DNA from: TMP-86 sp964247385
GTDB lineage: Bacteria > Pseudomonadota > Gammaproteobacteria > Steroidobacterales > Steroidobacteraceae
Length of the DNA: 64,000 nt
NCBI GenBank assembly: GCA_964247385.1
Contig: CAXTUB010000002.1
Location: forward strand, 62,001 to 126,000
Direction of reading: 5' to 3'
Positions within the stretch are counted from its first letter, which is position 1; the number at the start of each line of letters is the position of its first letter. Position numbers and translations under genes: made by a program. Of the stretch, positions 7,840 to 15,865 are shown piece by piece. Under the pieces are notes generated by a model. It searched no databases, was not told the origin of the DNA, and saw only the letters and a program-made list of their open reading frames with translations.

Positions 7840-9309
7840 ATGCCAAGCGCCATCGTGATCGGCTCAGGCTTCGGTGGTCTTGCCGCTGCGATTCGTTTGC
7901 GCTCGCGCGGCTACTCTGTGACCGTGCTGGAGCAACTCGATCGCGCGGGGGGGCGGGCGCGCGTGTTCGAGCAAGACGGCTTTCTCTTCGACGCGGGCCC
8001 GACCATCATCACGGCCCCTTTTTTGCTGCGCGAGCTATGGCGTCTCGGCGGCGGCGACTTCGACGCCGACATCCGGCTGACATCGCTCGATCCTTTTTAC
8101 CGCATTCGCTTCGACGATGGCGATGTGCTGGATGTGGGCGCCGACGCCGGGCAAATGCGCGCGCAGATCCAGCGCATCGAGCCCGGCGATGTGCAGGGTT
8201 ACGAAAAGTTTCTCGCGCAGAGCGCGGCGATTTGCGCGGTGGCCTTTGATCAGCTCGCGCACGTGCCGTTCGATTCAATTTGGAAAATGCTGCGCCTTGT
8301 GCCCCAGCTGCTTCGATTTCGCAGCGATCGCTCGGTGCATGCGCTTGCCGCGCGCTGCGTCAAGCATCCGAAGTTGCGCTTTGCGTTGAGCTTTCACCCG
8401 CTGTTCGTCGGCGGAAATCCTTTTGCCACCCCATCGATCTACGGATTGATTGCGCACTTGGAACGCGCGTGGGGCGTGCACTTCGTCAAGGGCGGAACCG
8501 GTGCGCTCATCGCTGGCATGCTCCGCTTGGTGCGCGAGCGCGGCGATGAAGTGAGATTCAATGCCCGTGTTCGCCAGGTGCGTATCGAACGGGGACGCGC
8601 GGTCGGTGTGCAGCTGGCCGGCGGCGAGATCATCGGCGCGAACGTGATCGTGTCGAACGCCGACGCCGCGAGCTTGTATACGCAGCTCGTGCCCGAGCCC
8701 TACCGCTGGTCGCAGGCCAGAGCCGCGCGCGCAAAATACTCGATGAGTCTTTTCGTCTGGTATTTCGGCACCGATCGCAAGTATCCGGAACTGCCTCATC
8801 ACACGATTTTGTGCGGTCCACGCTATCACGGACTGATCGAGGATATTTTCAAGCATCATGTTCTTGCGCCGGATTTCAGTCTCTACCTGCATCGACCCAC
8901 CGCGACCGATGCGGCGCTTGCCCCCGCCGGATGCGATGCGTTCTACGTGCTCTCGCCCGTGCCGCATCTTGCGGCACGAGTCGATTGGCGGGAACAGGCG
9001 GAGCCTTATCGAAGCCGTATCGAGCAATTTCTGGCCGCCACGGTTCTGCCGGACTTACGCGCGCACGTGGTGACATCGCGCCTCATGACGCCGCTCGATT
9101 TCCGCGACGAGCTGGGCGCGATGTGCGGCTCCGCGTTCGGGCTCGAGCCGCGGCTTCTGCAAAGCGCGTGGTTCCGCCCGCACAACCGGAGCGAGCGCAT
9201 CGATGGACTGTATCTCGTCGGCGCGGGTACGCATCCGGGCGCGGGCGTGCCGGGTGTTTTATCATCGGCACGAGTTCTTGATACAGTGGTTCCTGATGCG
9301 CGGCATTGA
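7840..9309 (+). CDS. crtI: Phytoene desaturase CrtI
   Basis: FAD-dependent desaturase converting phytoene stepwise to neurosporene or lycopene at the inner membrane. The N-terminal dinucleotide fold (GSGFGGLAAAIRLRSRGYSV) directly follows the start, and the C-terminal CrtI signature (GLYLVGAGTHPGAGVPGV) is intact; 489 residues matches the family. The ATG at 7840 was preferred to an in-frame TTG 21 bases upstream because the FAD motif then falls at residues 6-11. crtB overlaps its end by 14 bases. Whether it makes three or four double bonds, hence spheroidene- or spirilloxanthin-type products, cannot be read from sequence. Confidence 0.94.
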   Translation: MPSAIVIGSGFGGLAAAIRLRSRGYSVTVLEQLDRAGGRARVFEQDGFLFDAGPTIITAPFLLRELWRLGGGDFDADIRLTSLDPFYRIRFDDGDVLDVGADAGQMRAQIQRIEPGDVQGYEKFLAQSAAICAVAFDQLAHVPFDSIWKMLRLVPQLLRFRSDRSVHALAARCVKHPKLRFALSFHPLFVGGNPFATPSIYGLIAHLERAWGVHFVKGGTGALIAGMLRLVRERGDEVRFNARVRQVRIERGRAVGVQLAGGEIIGANVIVSNADAASLYTQLVPEPYRWSQARAARAKYSMSLFVWYFGTDRKYPELPHHTILCGPRYHGLIEDIFKHHVLAPDFSLYLHRPTATDAALAPAGCDAFYVLSPVPHLAARVDWREQAEPYRSRIEQFLAATVLPDLRAHVVTSRLMTPLDFRDELGAMCGSAFGLEPRLLQSAWFRPHNRSERIDGLYLVGAGTHPGAGVPGVLSSARVLDTVVPDARH

Positions 9310-10342
9310 GCAGCCCTATTCGAACGCAGCCGATCGCGCGGCATGCCGGCAGTCTTTGCGCGGCGGCTCGCGCAGTTTTTACGCCGCATCGTTGCTGCTG
9401 CCTCGATGCATGCGCGAGCCGGCGACGGCGCTTTACGGCTTCTGCCGCATGGCAGACGACGCCGTTGATCTGGCGGCCAATCGGCAGACCGCGCTCGGCG
9501 GCGTTGCATCGCGCTTGCAAGCAATCTATGCATCGCAACCTCATGCGCATCCGGCGGATCGGGCATTTGCCGCGTGCGTGCGGGCTCATGCCATTCCGTT
9601 GCACGTGCCGGCCGCGTTGTTGCAGGGTTTTGAATGGGACGTGCAAACCCGGCGTTACGAAACCATGGCCGATCTGACCGCGTATGCGGTGCGCGTGGCG
9701 GGCTCCGTGGGAATCATGATGGCGCTGATCATGGGCGTGCGCGATCGGCGCCTGCTCGCTCGCGCCTGCGATCTCGGCACCGCCATGCAGCTCACCAACA
9801 TCGCTCGTGATGTGGGTGAGGATGCCTCGATGGGCCGCGTGTATCTGCCCCTTGCATGGCTGCGTGATGCCGGCATCGACCCTGAAGAATGGTTACGCGC
9901 GCCGCGTGGCGGCAGCGCGCTTTCGAGCGTGGTCGAGCGCGTGCTGTTGGCTGCCGATGAGCTGTATGAGCGCGCGCGGCCGGGACTCGACCGTCTGCCC
10001 GCGGGCTGCCGTGCCGCCATGCGCGCGGCGCATTATCTTTATGCGGAGATCGGACAAGAAGTGCGGCGTCGAGGCTATGATTGCGTGACACAGCGCGCGG
10101 TGGTGCACTGGCGCCGCAAGGCGGCTCTGCTTGCAGGCGCCATCATCGAAGCGCCGAAGAACGAGCCGCTCGCGTGTTCCGCGCTCGCCGAAGCCGAATT
10201 TCTGTTGCAGCCATTTGCGGTGAGCGATGCGCAAGCACCTCTCCGCACATCGCGCGCCGATCGCGTGGCTTGGTTGGTTGAGCTTTTTTCCCGGCTCGAA
10301 CGCGAAGAGCGGGCGCGGGACAATCTCGCTCAGCTCGCCTGA
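9296..10342 (+). CDS. crtB: Phytoene synthase CrtB
   Basis: Condenses two geranylgeranyl diphosphates to phytoene, the first committed carotenoid step. The squalene/phytoene synthase fold is shown by the first aspartate motif (YGFCRMADDAVD) and the second (TNIARDVGEDASMGRVYLP), both complete. 348 residues. The ATG at 9296 (MRGIEQPY) overlaps crtI by 14 bases, so the pair is coupled. The 3' ends of crtB (plus) and crtC (minus) overlap by 13 bases, leaving no room for a conventional terminator between these convergent genes. Confidence 0.94.
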   Translation: MRGIEQPYSNAADRAACRQSLRGGSRSFYAASLLLPRCMREPATALYGFCRMADDAVDLAANRQTALGGVASRLQAIYASQPHAHPADRAFAACVRAHAIPLHVPAALLQGFEWDVQTRRYETMADLTAYAVRVAGSVGIMMALIMGVRDRRLLARACDLGTAMQLTNIARDVGEDASMGRVYLPLAWLRDAGIDPEEWLRAPRGGSALSSVVERVLLAADELYERARPGLDRLPAGCRAAMRAAHYLYAEIGQEVRRRGYDCVTQRAVVHWRRKAALLAGAIIEAPKNEPLACSALAEAEFLLQPFAVSDAQAPLRTSRADRVAWLVELFSRLEREERARDNLAQLA

Positions 10343-11565
10343 GCCGCCGGCGGCGCGCAGCCGCCGCGCGCACTGCGCGGCATGCGGAAGGGCAATAGCG
10401 CCTGCACCCAGCGCGAACCGAAGCGCTCGAGCGAGAGGCTTTCGTGGATCGCGTGAAAGCGGCGGCCGTGCACCGAGGATTCGATGAGAGAGCGGCTGTA
10501 AAAAGGGCCGTCCTCCAACGTGCGCAATACGCGCGTCGTGCTGCCCGGGTCTGCGCGGGTGCGACGCGCAATGCGCCATCCCGTTTTCGGCAAGCTGCAT
10601 GGCGCCGGAGCCTCGAGCGGGTGAGGCGCTCCGCGCGCATCGAATCGCAAAGCGAGCGCTTGATGCACACCTGAGCGCGTAACCATGTCGTAGAGCACGA
10701 TGGTTTCGTCGTCGACATGGCCGCGCGACCAATGCCACTCGCGAAAGCCTTGCTCCAGCGCTTCACTTCCCCAATTGGAGTCCAGGTAAGCCGTTCCGCG
10801 CCATGTCGATCCGGCCAGATCAACCTCGGCCACTGCGCATGGCGCGAGCGGCATCCAATAGTGTCCGCGGCCCAGCGAGAATGCATGGGCGGCGAGCCCA
10901 CTGAAACGAAGCCTCACCGTGCCGCGTACGCGCCGCGCAACGGGCGCGCAGCGCTCGTCGATCGACAGCTCGAGCGAGTCGGGCGTGCAACGCGCGACGC
11001 TTGAGCCCACGACGAGCGAGCGCGCGTCGCGCCGTATCTGCGCGGCGCCGCGCTCGGTCATGCACCAACGCGGGCGCGCCGGGTCGTACAGCGCGACGTT
11101 GAACGCGCAATGCTCGAGTGCATTGCCGCCGCCGGGCCTGCGGCGTGACCATGCGTAATATGGTGAGAAGACACTGCCAATGAATAAAATCACCGTCAGT
11201 GCGCGCGCGCCATCCTCGCTCAGAGCATCGAGGTACCACCACCGATAGCCTTGACGCGCGACTTCGACATCGAAGCGAAGTCCGCAAGAATGCTCTGCGC
11301 CGCCAGGCGTCCCGAAATCGCCGCCATCGGCAGGCCCGCGCCAGGGTGAGTGCTGCCTCCCGCCAAGTACAATCCCGGCATCGCGCTGCGCGATCCCGGC
11401 CGCGTGAAAGACGCTTTCCAGCCGTGTGAGGCCGGTCCGTACAAGGCGCCCCCCGTCGCCGGGAAACGTCGGTGGAAATCGTTGGGCGTGGTCACGGCCA
11501 AATTCGATGTGCAACGCAGCTCGAGTCCGCACGTTTTCAATAAACGAAACGCCGCTTGTTCGCAT
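10330..11565 (-). CDS. crtC: Hydroxyneurosporene synthase (carotenoid 1,2-hydratase) CrtC; start uncertain
   Basis: Adds water across the 1,2 double bond of acyclic carotenoids, on the route to spheroidene or spirilloxanthin. Family homology is clear from about residue 95 of this frame (GYRWWYLDALSEDG, FIGSVFSPYYAWS, LDSNWGSEALEQGF). The frame is open for 115 codons inside the 3' end of crtD, and no ATG, GTG or TTG lies close to where homology begins. Candidates are ATG at 11565, GTG at 11532, TTG at 11514 and CTG at 11421. The coordinates give the longest frame; the true N-terminus is probably shorter, yet even the homologous part overlaps crtD by more than 60 bases. Confidence 0.82.
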   Translation of the reverse strand: MRTSGVSFIENVRTRAALHIEFGRDHAQRFPPTFPGDGGRLVRTGLTRLESVFHAAGIAQRDAGIVLGGRQHSPWRGPADGGDFGTPGGAEHSCGLRFDVEVARQGYRWWYLDALSEDGARALTVILFIGSVFSPYYAWSRRRPGGGNALEHCAFNVALYDPARPRWCMTERGAAQIRRDARSLVVGSSVARCTPDSLELSIDERCAPVARRVRGTVRLRFSGLAAHAFSLGRGHYWMPLAPCAVAEVDLAGSTWRGTAYLDSNWGSEALEQGFREWHWSRGHVDDETIVLYDMVTRSGVHQALALRFDARGAPHPLEAPAPCSLPKTGWRIARRTRADPGSTTRVLRTLEDGPFYSRSLIESSVHGRRFHAIHESLSLERFGSRWVQALLPFRMPRSARGGCAPPAAQAS

Positions 11566-12749
11566 GTCGAAATCTCCTGCGCGTTAAATTCATGCACGTC
11601 GCCGCTGGCGGGTGCATTGACCAGACACATGATGCGCTCGGCTGGCCCCCCATCCGCCGGCAGCTGCACGGCAGTGTCCCGCCGGTCCTGCGCGCACGCG
11701 TATACGGTGGGTGCAGATGGAAGGCGTCGCCGCCGCGAGATATCATCGAACTCGGCGCGATAGTCCGACTGAAAGAACACCGTGTGGTGCGCCAGCGTGA
11801 ATCCACGAGTTTGCGCTTTGAAGTGCCAGGTGACGGCCGACAGTGAGCGCGCACCGGCGTTCGCGACCGCGCTCCGCGCGTCGTTCCCGAAGAGGCCCGC
11901 GCGAAGCGCAGCATTATCGGCGTTGCTCACGATGGCGTCCACGGGCCAGCGCTCCTGCGCGGTGATGATTGCCGCGGCGCGGCCGTGCGCCGTCTCGATC
12001 TGCTGTACTTCGTTGCCGAAGTCGAAGCGTGCTGCGTGACGCTCCGCGATGCGCTGCATGGCCTGCGCCAATCGAAACATCCCGCCATCCACGTACCACA
12101 CGCCGCGTTGTTCCACGTGCGCAATCAGCATGAGCGTGGCGGGGGAGGCGAACGGGGACGACCCACAATACGTCGCGTAGCGGCCAAAAAGCTGGCGCAA
12201 TCGCGGATCGCGAAACTGTTTGCCGAGCTCGGCGGCCAGCGTCGTGAAGGGATGAATGCGCAGCAGTGCCGGAAGATGCGCCCGCCGCACGAGGTCGAGC
12301 ATGCCTGGCCGCGGCGCTCCGATGAAAGAGCGCTCCAAGGTGCGGTACACATCGGCCGCTCGCGCGCTGAACTTCAAAAACGCTTGCGCTTCTGCGCCGC
12401 CGCACAGCCCGGCCACCGCATCCGCGGAGCGTTGCGGATCAGAAAATAAATCGAGACGGCCGCCATCCATCCACGTATGACGGGCGAGAATTTCGGCCTC
12501 GTGCAGCGGTAATTCGCGCGCCAGATCAGCACCCGCGGCCGCGAACAAATTTTCGAAGACGCAGCGCAGAGTGAAGACGGTGGGCCCGGCGTCCATGCGG
12601 GCATCGCCGGCGCCGATCTCGCGAAGCTTACCGCCGGCGCGCTCGGCGCGTTCGAACACGCGCACCTCGCAACCGGCGCTCGCAAGCTCCATCGCGGCCG
12701 CGAGACCCGCAACACCCGCGCCGATGATGCCGACCCTACACCTGTGCAT
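11220..12749 (-). CDS. crtD: Methoxyneurosporene (1-hydroxycarotenoid 3,4-) desaturase CrtD
   Basis: A CrtI-family FAD enzyme that introduces the C-3,4 double bond into hydroxylated acyclic carotenoids. The Rossmann motif GIIGAGVAGLAAAMELASAG is at the N-terminus and the terminal signature GLYLAGGSTHPGAGLPMAAI near the end; 509 residues. The start is taken at 12749 (MHRCRVGIIGAG); an ATG at 12779 would add ten residues but leave only four bases between the start and the PpsR box. Its 3' end overlaps the crtC frame. It is transcribed divergently from crtE across a PpsR-type operator, so light and oxygen control is likely shared. Confidence 0.93.
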   Translation of the reverse strand: MHRCRVGIIGAGVAGLAAAMELASAGCEVRVFERAERAGGKLREIGAGDARMDAGPTVFTLRCVFENLFAAAGADLARELPLHEAEILARHTWMDGGRLDLFSDPQRSADAVAGLCGGAEAQAFLKFSARAADVYRTLERSFIGAPRPGMLDLVRRAHLPALLRIHPFTTLAAELGKQFRDPRLRQLFGRYATYCGSSPFASPATLMLIAHVEQRGVWYVDGGMFRLAQAMQRIAERHAARFDFGNEVQQIETAHGRAAAIITAQERWPVDAIVSNADNAALRAGLFGNDARSAVANAGARSLSAVTWHFKAQTRGFTLAHHTVFFQSDYRAEFDDISRRRRLPSAPTVYACAQDRRDTAVQLPADGGPAERIMCLVNAPASGDVHEFNAQEISTCEQAAFRLLKTCGLELRCTSNLAVTTPNDFHRRFPATGGALYGPASHGWKASFTRPGSRSAMPGLYLAGGSTHPGAGLPMAAISGRLAAQSILADFASMSKSRVKAIGGGTSML

Positions 12750-12783
12750 GACTCGCGACTTCGTTGACCGAGCACCCATCGAC

Positions 12784-12801
12784 TGTCTATATTACCTGAC
12801 A
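12784..12801. promoter_or_regulatory. PpsR/CrtJ box TGT-N12-ACA between crtD and crtE
   Basis: TGT at 12784-12786 and ACA at 12799-12801 are separated by exactly 12 bases, the consensus of the redox- and light-responsive repressor PpsR/CrtJ; with flanks the arms read CTGTC and GACAG. The box lies in the divergent crtD-crtE gap, and a ppsR gene is encoded at 40481-41914. No second box at the 8-bp offset was found here. Binding is inferred. Confidence 0.8.
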
Positions 12802-12840
12802 GACGAAGGCGACAATTCGAGCTGACACTCGGGGAGGCAT

Positions 12841-13710
12841 ATGAGCGACTCCGCACGCATCGAAGCGGCATTGAGCCGTGCGCTGCAAAGCGCGCAAGAC
12901 GAGTGCGGGCCGCCAACTCTGCAGCGCGCATTGCGCCACGCCGTCGTGCCCGGGGGGGCGCGAGTTCGGCCACGGCTGGCGATCGCGGTTGCGCGCGCGT
13001 GCGGAGATGACAGCCCGGATCTCACGGCCGCTGCCGCCGCCTCGATCGAGCTCCTGCACTGCGCATCGCTCGTTCACGATGATCTGCCTTGCTTCGACAA
13101 CTCACCGCTCCGCCGCGGCAGGGCTTCGGTCCATCGCGCATTCGGCGAAGCCATCGCGGTGTTGGCCGGTGATGCGCTCATCGTGCTGGCATTCGAATCG
13201 CTCCTGCTGTGCAATTCACCGCGCACGGCGCGGCTGACGCCGCTCCTTGCGATCCTCGCACGCGCCGCCGGGTCGCCGCGCGGCATTGCCGCAGGTCAAG
13301 CGTGGGAAAGTGAGCCGAGCGTGCATCTCGAGTCGTACCAGCGCGCCAAGACGGGCGCGTTATTCTCCGCCGCGACGGCGGTGGGCGCGTGCGCCGCCGG
13401 CGCCGATCCGAGCGAGTGGCGCGCATTGGGTGAATCGCTGGGCGAGGCTTATCAGATCGCCGATGACTTGCGCGACGAGTTCTCGAGCGCCGGAGAGATT
13501 GGCAAGCCCACCGGAAAAGATCGGGCGCTCGCAAGGCCGAACGCGGTTCACGAATTGGGTGCGCACGGAGCCACCTTGAAACTTTGGACGCTCGCCACGG
13601 CTGCGCTCGATGCGGTGCCTTCATGCCCTGGGCGCAACGAGCTGCGCGGCTTCGTCTCGGCGCAAGTCGAGCGGTTGATCCCTCGCGCACTGGCAAGGCC
13701 CGCGGCGTGA
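12841..13710 (+). CDS. crtE: Geranylgeranyl diphosphate synthase CrtE
   Basis: Trans-prenyltransferase of 289 residues that builds geranylgeranyl diphosphate, used for carotenoids by CrtB and for the bacteriochlorophyll tail by BchG. The first aspartate-rich motif (VHDDLPCFDNSPLRRG) has the DDxxxxD spacing usual in bacterial short-chain synthases; the second is DDLRDE in YQIADDLRDE. The substrate motif GGARVRPRL is near residue 40. GGAGG just before the ATG is a strong ribosome-binding site. The stop overlaps the crtF GTG start by 4 bases. Expected to be repressed through the PpsR box upstream. Confidence 0.93.
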   Translation: MSDSARIEAALSRALQSAQDECGPPTLQRALRHAVVPGGARVRPRLAIAVARACGDDSPDLTAAAAASIELLHCASLVHDDLPCFDNSPLRRGRASVHRAFGEAIAVLAGDALIVLAFESLLLCNSPRTARLTPLLAILARAAGSPRGIAAGQAWESEPSVHLESYQRAKTGALFSAATAVGACAAGADPSEWRALGESLGEAYQIADDLRDEFSSAGEIGKPTGKDRALARPNAVHELGAHGATLKLWTLATAALDAVPSCPGRNELRGFVSAQVERLIPRALARPAA

Positions 13711-14861
13711 CAGAGCCTGCGCGCGGTTCTGGCGGCGCGTGGTCCGATCGATACCTTTCCATTCGCAACCGTTGGCTCGCGAGCCCGAAGTTTCAGCGCT
13801 GGGCCGCGGCGTTTCCGCTGACGCGGCCAACCGCGCGGCGGCGGGCGCGCGCTCTTTTCGATGTGTGCGCCGGTTTCGTGTATTCGCAAATTCTCTACGC
13901 CTGCGTGCAGCTGGATCTTTTCAACGCATTGGCGGAGGGGCCGCAAAGCGCAGCGCGGATTGCTGAGCGGCTCAATCTGCCGCTCGATGCGGCCGAGCGC
14001 TTATGTGATGCCGCGGCCTCGTTGGAATTGCTCGAGCACCGCAGCCATGGACGATTCGGGCTCGGCACCCTCGGCGCCGCGCTCATCGGCAATCCAGGCA
14101 TTTCTTCGATGATCGAGCACCATCGCTTGCTGTACTCCGATCTGCGCGATCCCATCGGCTTGCTGCGCGGTAACAAAGACACGGAGCTCGGCCGCTACTG
14201 GGCCTATGCGCGCGCCGACTTGCCCGCATCGTTGGGCGCAGCGCAGACCGCGGAGTACACGGCGTTGATGGCGCGCTCGCAAGCCTTGATCGCAGGTCAA
14301 ATACTCGATGCGTATCCGCTCGATACGCGCGCTTGTCTGCTCGACGTCGGCGGGGGCGATGGCTCATTCCTCGTGGCGGCGGCGCTCCGTTACCCGAAGC
14401 TGCGGCTGATGCTGTTCGATCTTCCGCCGGTCGCTGCACGCGCGCAGAAGCATCTCGCGCAAGCACTGGAATCGAGCGCAAATGTGAGTTGCGTCGGAGG
14501 TGATTTCTTCGCGCAGGCTCTTCCCCGCGGCGCCGATGTCATCAGCATGGTGCGTGTACTGCACGATCATGACGACGAGCGTGCGGCGCAGCTTCTGGCA
14601 GCGGCGTTCAGCGCGCTGGAAGAGCAGGGCGTCTTATTGCTGGCTGAGCCCATGGCATTGACTGCGGGAGCTGAGGCCGTGGGCGATGCGTACTTCGGCT
14701 TTTATCTCTTGGCGATGGGTCAAGGTCGTCCGCGCAGCGCGGAGCGAATCATGGCTCTCATGCGCGAGGCGGGATTCGCAGACACGCGTGTGATTGAAAC
14801 TCCGCAGCCGCTGCAAGCGGGCTTGGTCGTCGGACGCAAGCCGAGTGTGAAGTTAGCTTGA
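13707..14861 (+). CDS. crtF: Hydroxyneurosporene O-methyltransferase CrtF
   Basis: SAM-dependent methyltransferase that methylates the 1-hydroxyl group of acyclic carotenoids. A winged-helix dimerisation domain (about residues 50-140) precedes the SAM-binding motif LLDVGGGDGSFL near residue 210 and the catalytic region RVLHDHDD near 280. The GTG at 13707 overlaps the crtE stop (GTGA); the frame is open further upstream inside crtE but without homology. The last bases of the gene form part of the PpsR box and of the -35 element of the downstream bchC promoter, so terminator and promoter space are shared. Confidence 0.92.
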   Translation: MTEPARGSGGAWSDRYLSIRNRWLASPKFQRWAAAFPLTRPTARRRARALFDVCAGFVYSQILYACVQLDLFNALAEGPQSAARIAERLNLPLDAAERLCDAAASLELLEHRSHGRFGLGTLGAALIGNPGISSMIEHHRLLYSDLRDPIGLLRGNKDTELGRYWAYARADLPASLGAAQTAEYTALMARSQALIAGQILDAYPLDTRACLLDVGGGDGSFLVAAALRYPKLRLMLFDLPPVAARAQKHLAQALESSANVSCVGGDFFAQALPRGADVISMVRVLHDHDDERAAQLLAAAFSALEEQGVLLLAEPMALTAGAEAVGDAYFGFYLLAMGQGRPRSAERIMALMREAGFADTRVIETPQPLQAGLVVGRKPSVKLA

Positions 14862-14889
14862 CAGCCCAGATAGTCAGAGTATTGTTACA
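14846..14889 (+). promoter_or_regulatory. bchC promoter with tandem PpsR/CrtJ sites
   Basis: A perfect TGT-N12-ACA box (14846-14863) overlaps the end of crtF; exactly 8 bp further on is a second, imperfect one (AGT-N12-ACA, 14872-14889). The same 8-bp spacing of two boxes is known for CrtJ/PpsR-controlled bchC promoters in Rhodobacter. A consensus -35 TTGACA lies at 14858-14863 and a -10-like TATTGT at 14880-14885 (16-bp spacer). Dimers on both boxes would cover both promoter elements. Confidence 0.82.
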
Positions 14890-14923
14890 CCACGGTCGAG
14901 AAAGAGAAGGTTACCAGCGGCGC

Positions 14924-15865
14924 ATGAATCGCAAGACCTCAGCCGTCGTGTTCGAAAAACCGCAGTCGCTCCGCATTGCATGCCTAGGTTTAGAGGAGCC
15001 CGGCGATGCCGACGTGGTGGTCGATATCGATTGGTCCGGCATCAGCACCGGCACGGAGCGTTTGCTCTGGAATGGGGAAATGCCTTCATTTCCTGGTTTG
15101 GGCTATCCGCTCGTGCCGGGCTACGAGTCCGTCGGGCGCATCTCTCACGCAGGCTCGATGAGCGGCCGCAGCATAGGCGAGCGAGTATTCGTGCCCGGTG
15201 CGCGCTGCTTCAAGGAAGCGCGCGGACTGTTCGGCGGCGCGGCCGCGACCCTCGTCGTTCCAGGCTCGAAAGTTACCGCCATCGGTGATTCATTGGGCGA
15301 GCAGGGGGTCCTTTTGGCGTTGGCGGCCACGGCGCATCACGCGGTCTGCGCACCCAAGATCTTGCCGCAACTCATCGTGGGCCACGGTGTGCTCGGCCGC
15401 CTCAGCGCGCGTGTTGCGGCGGCATTGGGTGCATCGCCCATCGTATGGGAAACCAACGCCTCGCGCCGCGACGGCGCCTGCGGATATGACGTGATCGATC
15501 CTTCCGCCGATACGCGCCGGGATTACTCGAGCGTTTGCGATGTCAGCGGCGATGCCGGAATCTTGAATGCGCTCATCGCACGGCTGGCGCCGAAAGGTGA
15601 AATCGTGCTTGCAGGCTTCTATCACGCGCCGCTCAATTTCGATTTCGCACCGGCCTTCATGCGGGAGGCGCGCATCTGCGTCGCGGCTGAATGGCGCGAG
15701 GCGGATCTCGCGGCGGTGCTGAGTCTCATCGAATCCGGCCGCCTCCGGCTCGATGGGTTGATCACGCATCGCGCGGCGGCGGCGGACGCCGAGCACGCGT
15801 ATCCCAAGGCGTTCGCAGATTCGCAGTGTCTGAAAATGATTCTGGATTGGAGAGAATGCCCATGA
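14924..15865 (+). CDS. bchC: Bacteriochlorophyllide a dehydrogenase BchC
   Basis: Zinc-type medium-chain dehydrogenase family enzyme oxidising the C-3 hydroxyethyl side chain to the acetyl group of bacteriochlorophyll a. The conserved N-terminal block WSGISTGTERLLWNGEMP and the segment GYPLVPGYESVG are diagnostic. The ATG at 14924 (MNRKTSAVVFEKP) matches the family; a TTG at 14858 inside the promoter region is rejected. 313 residues. First gene of the bchCXYZ-puf superoperon; its end overlaps bchX by 4 bases. A GAGAAGG sequence about 15 bases upstream of the ATG is only a weak ribosome-binding site. Confidence 0.94.
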   Translation: MNRKTSAVVFEKPQSLRIACLGLEEPGDADVVVDIDWSGISTGTERLLWNGEMPSFPGLGYPLVPGYESVGRISHAGSMSGRSIGERVFVPGARCFKEARGLFGGAAATLVVPGSKVTAIGDSLGEQGVLLALAATAHHAVCAPKILPQLIVGHGVLGRLSARVAAALGASPIVWETNASRRDGACGYDVIDPSADTRRDYSSVCDVSGDAGILNALIARLAPKGEIVLAGFYHAPLNFDFAPAFMREARICVAAEWREADLAAVLSLIESGRLRLDGLITHRAAAADAEHAYPKAFADSQCLKMILDWRECP

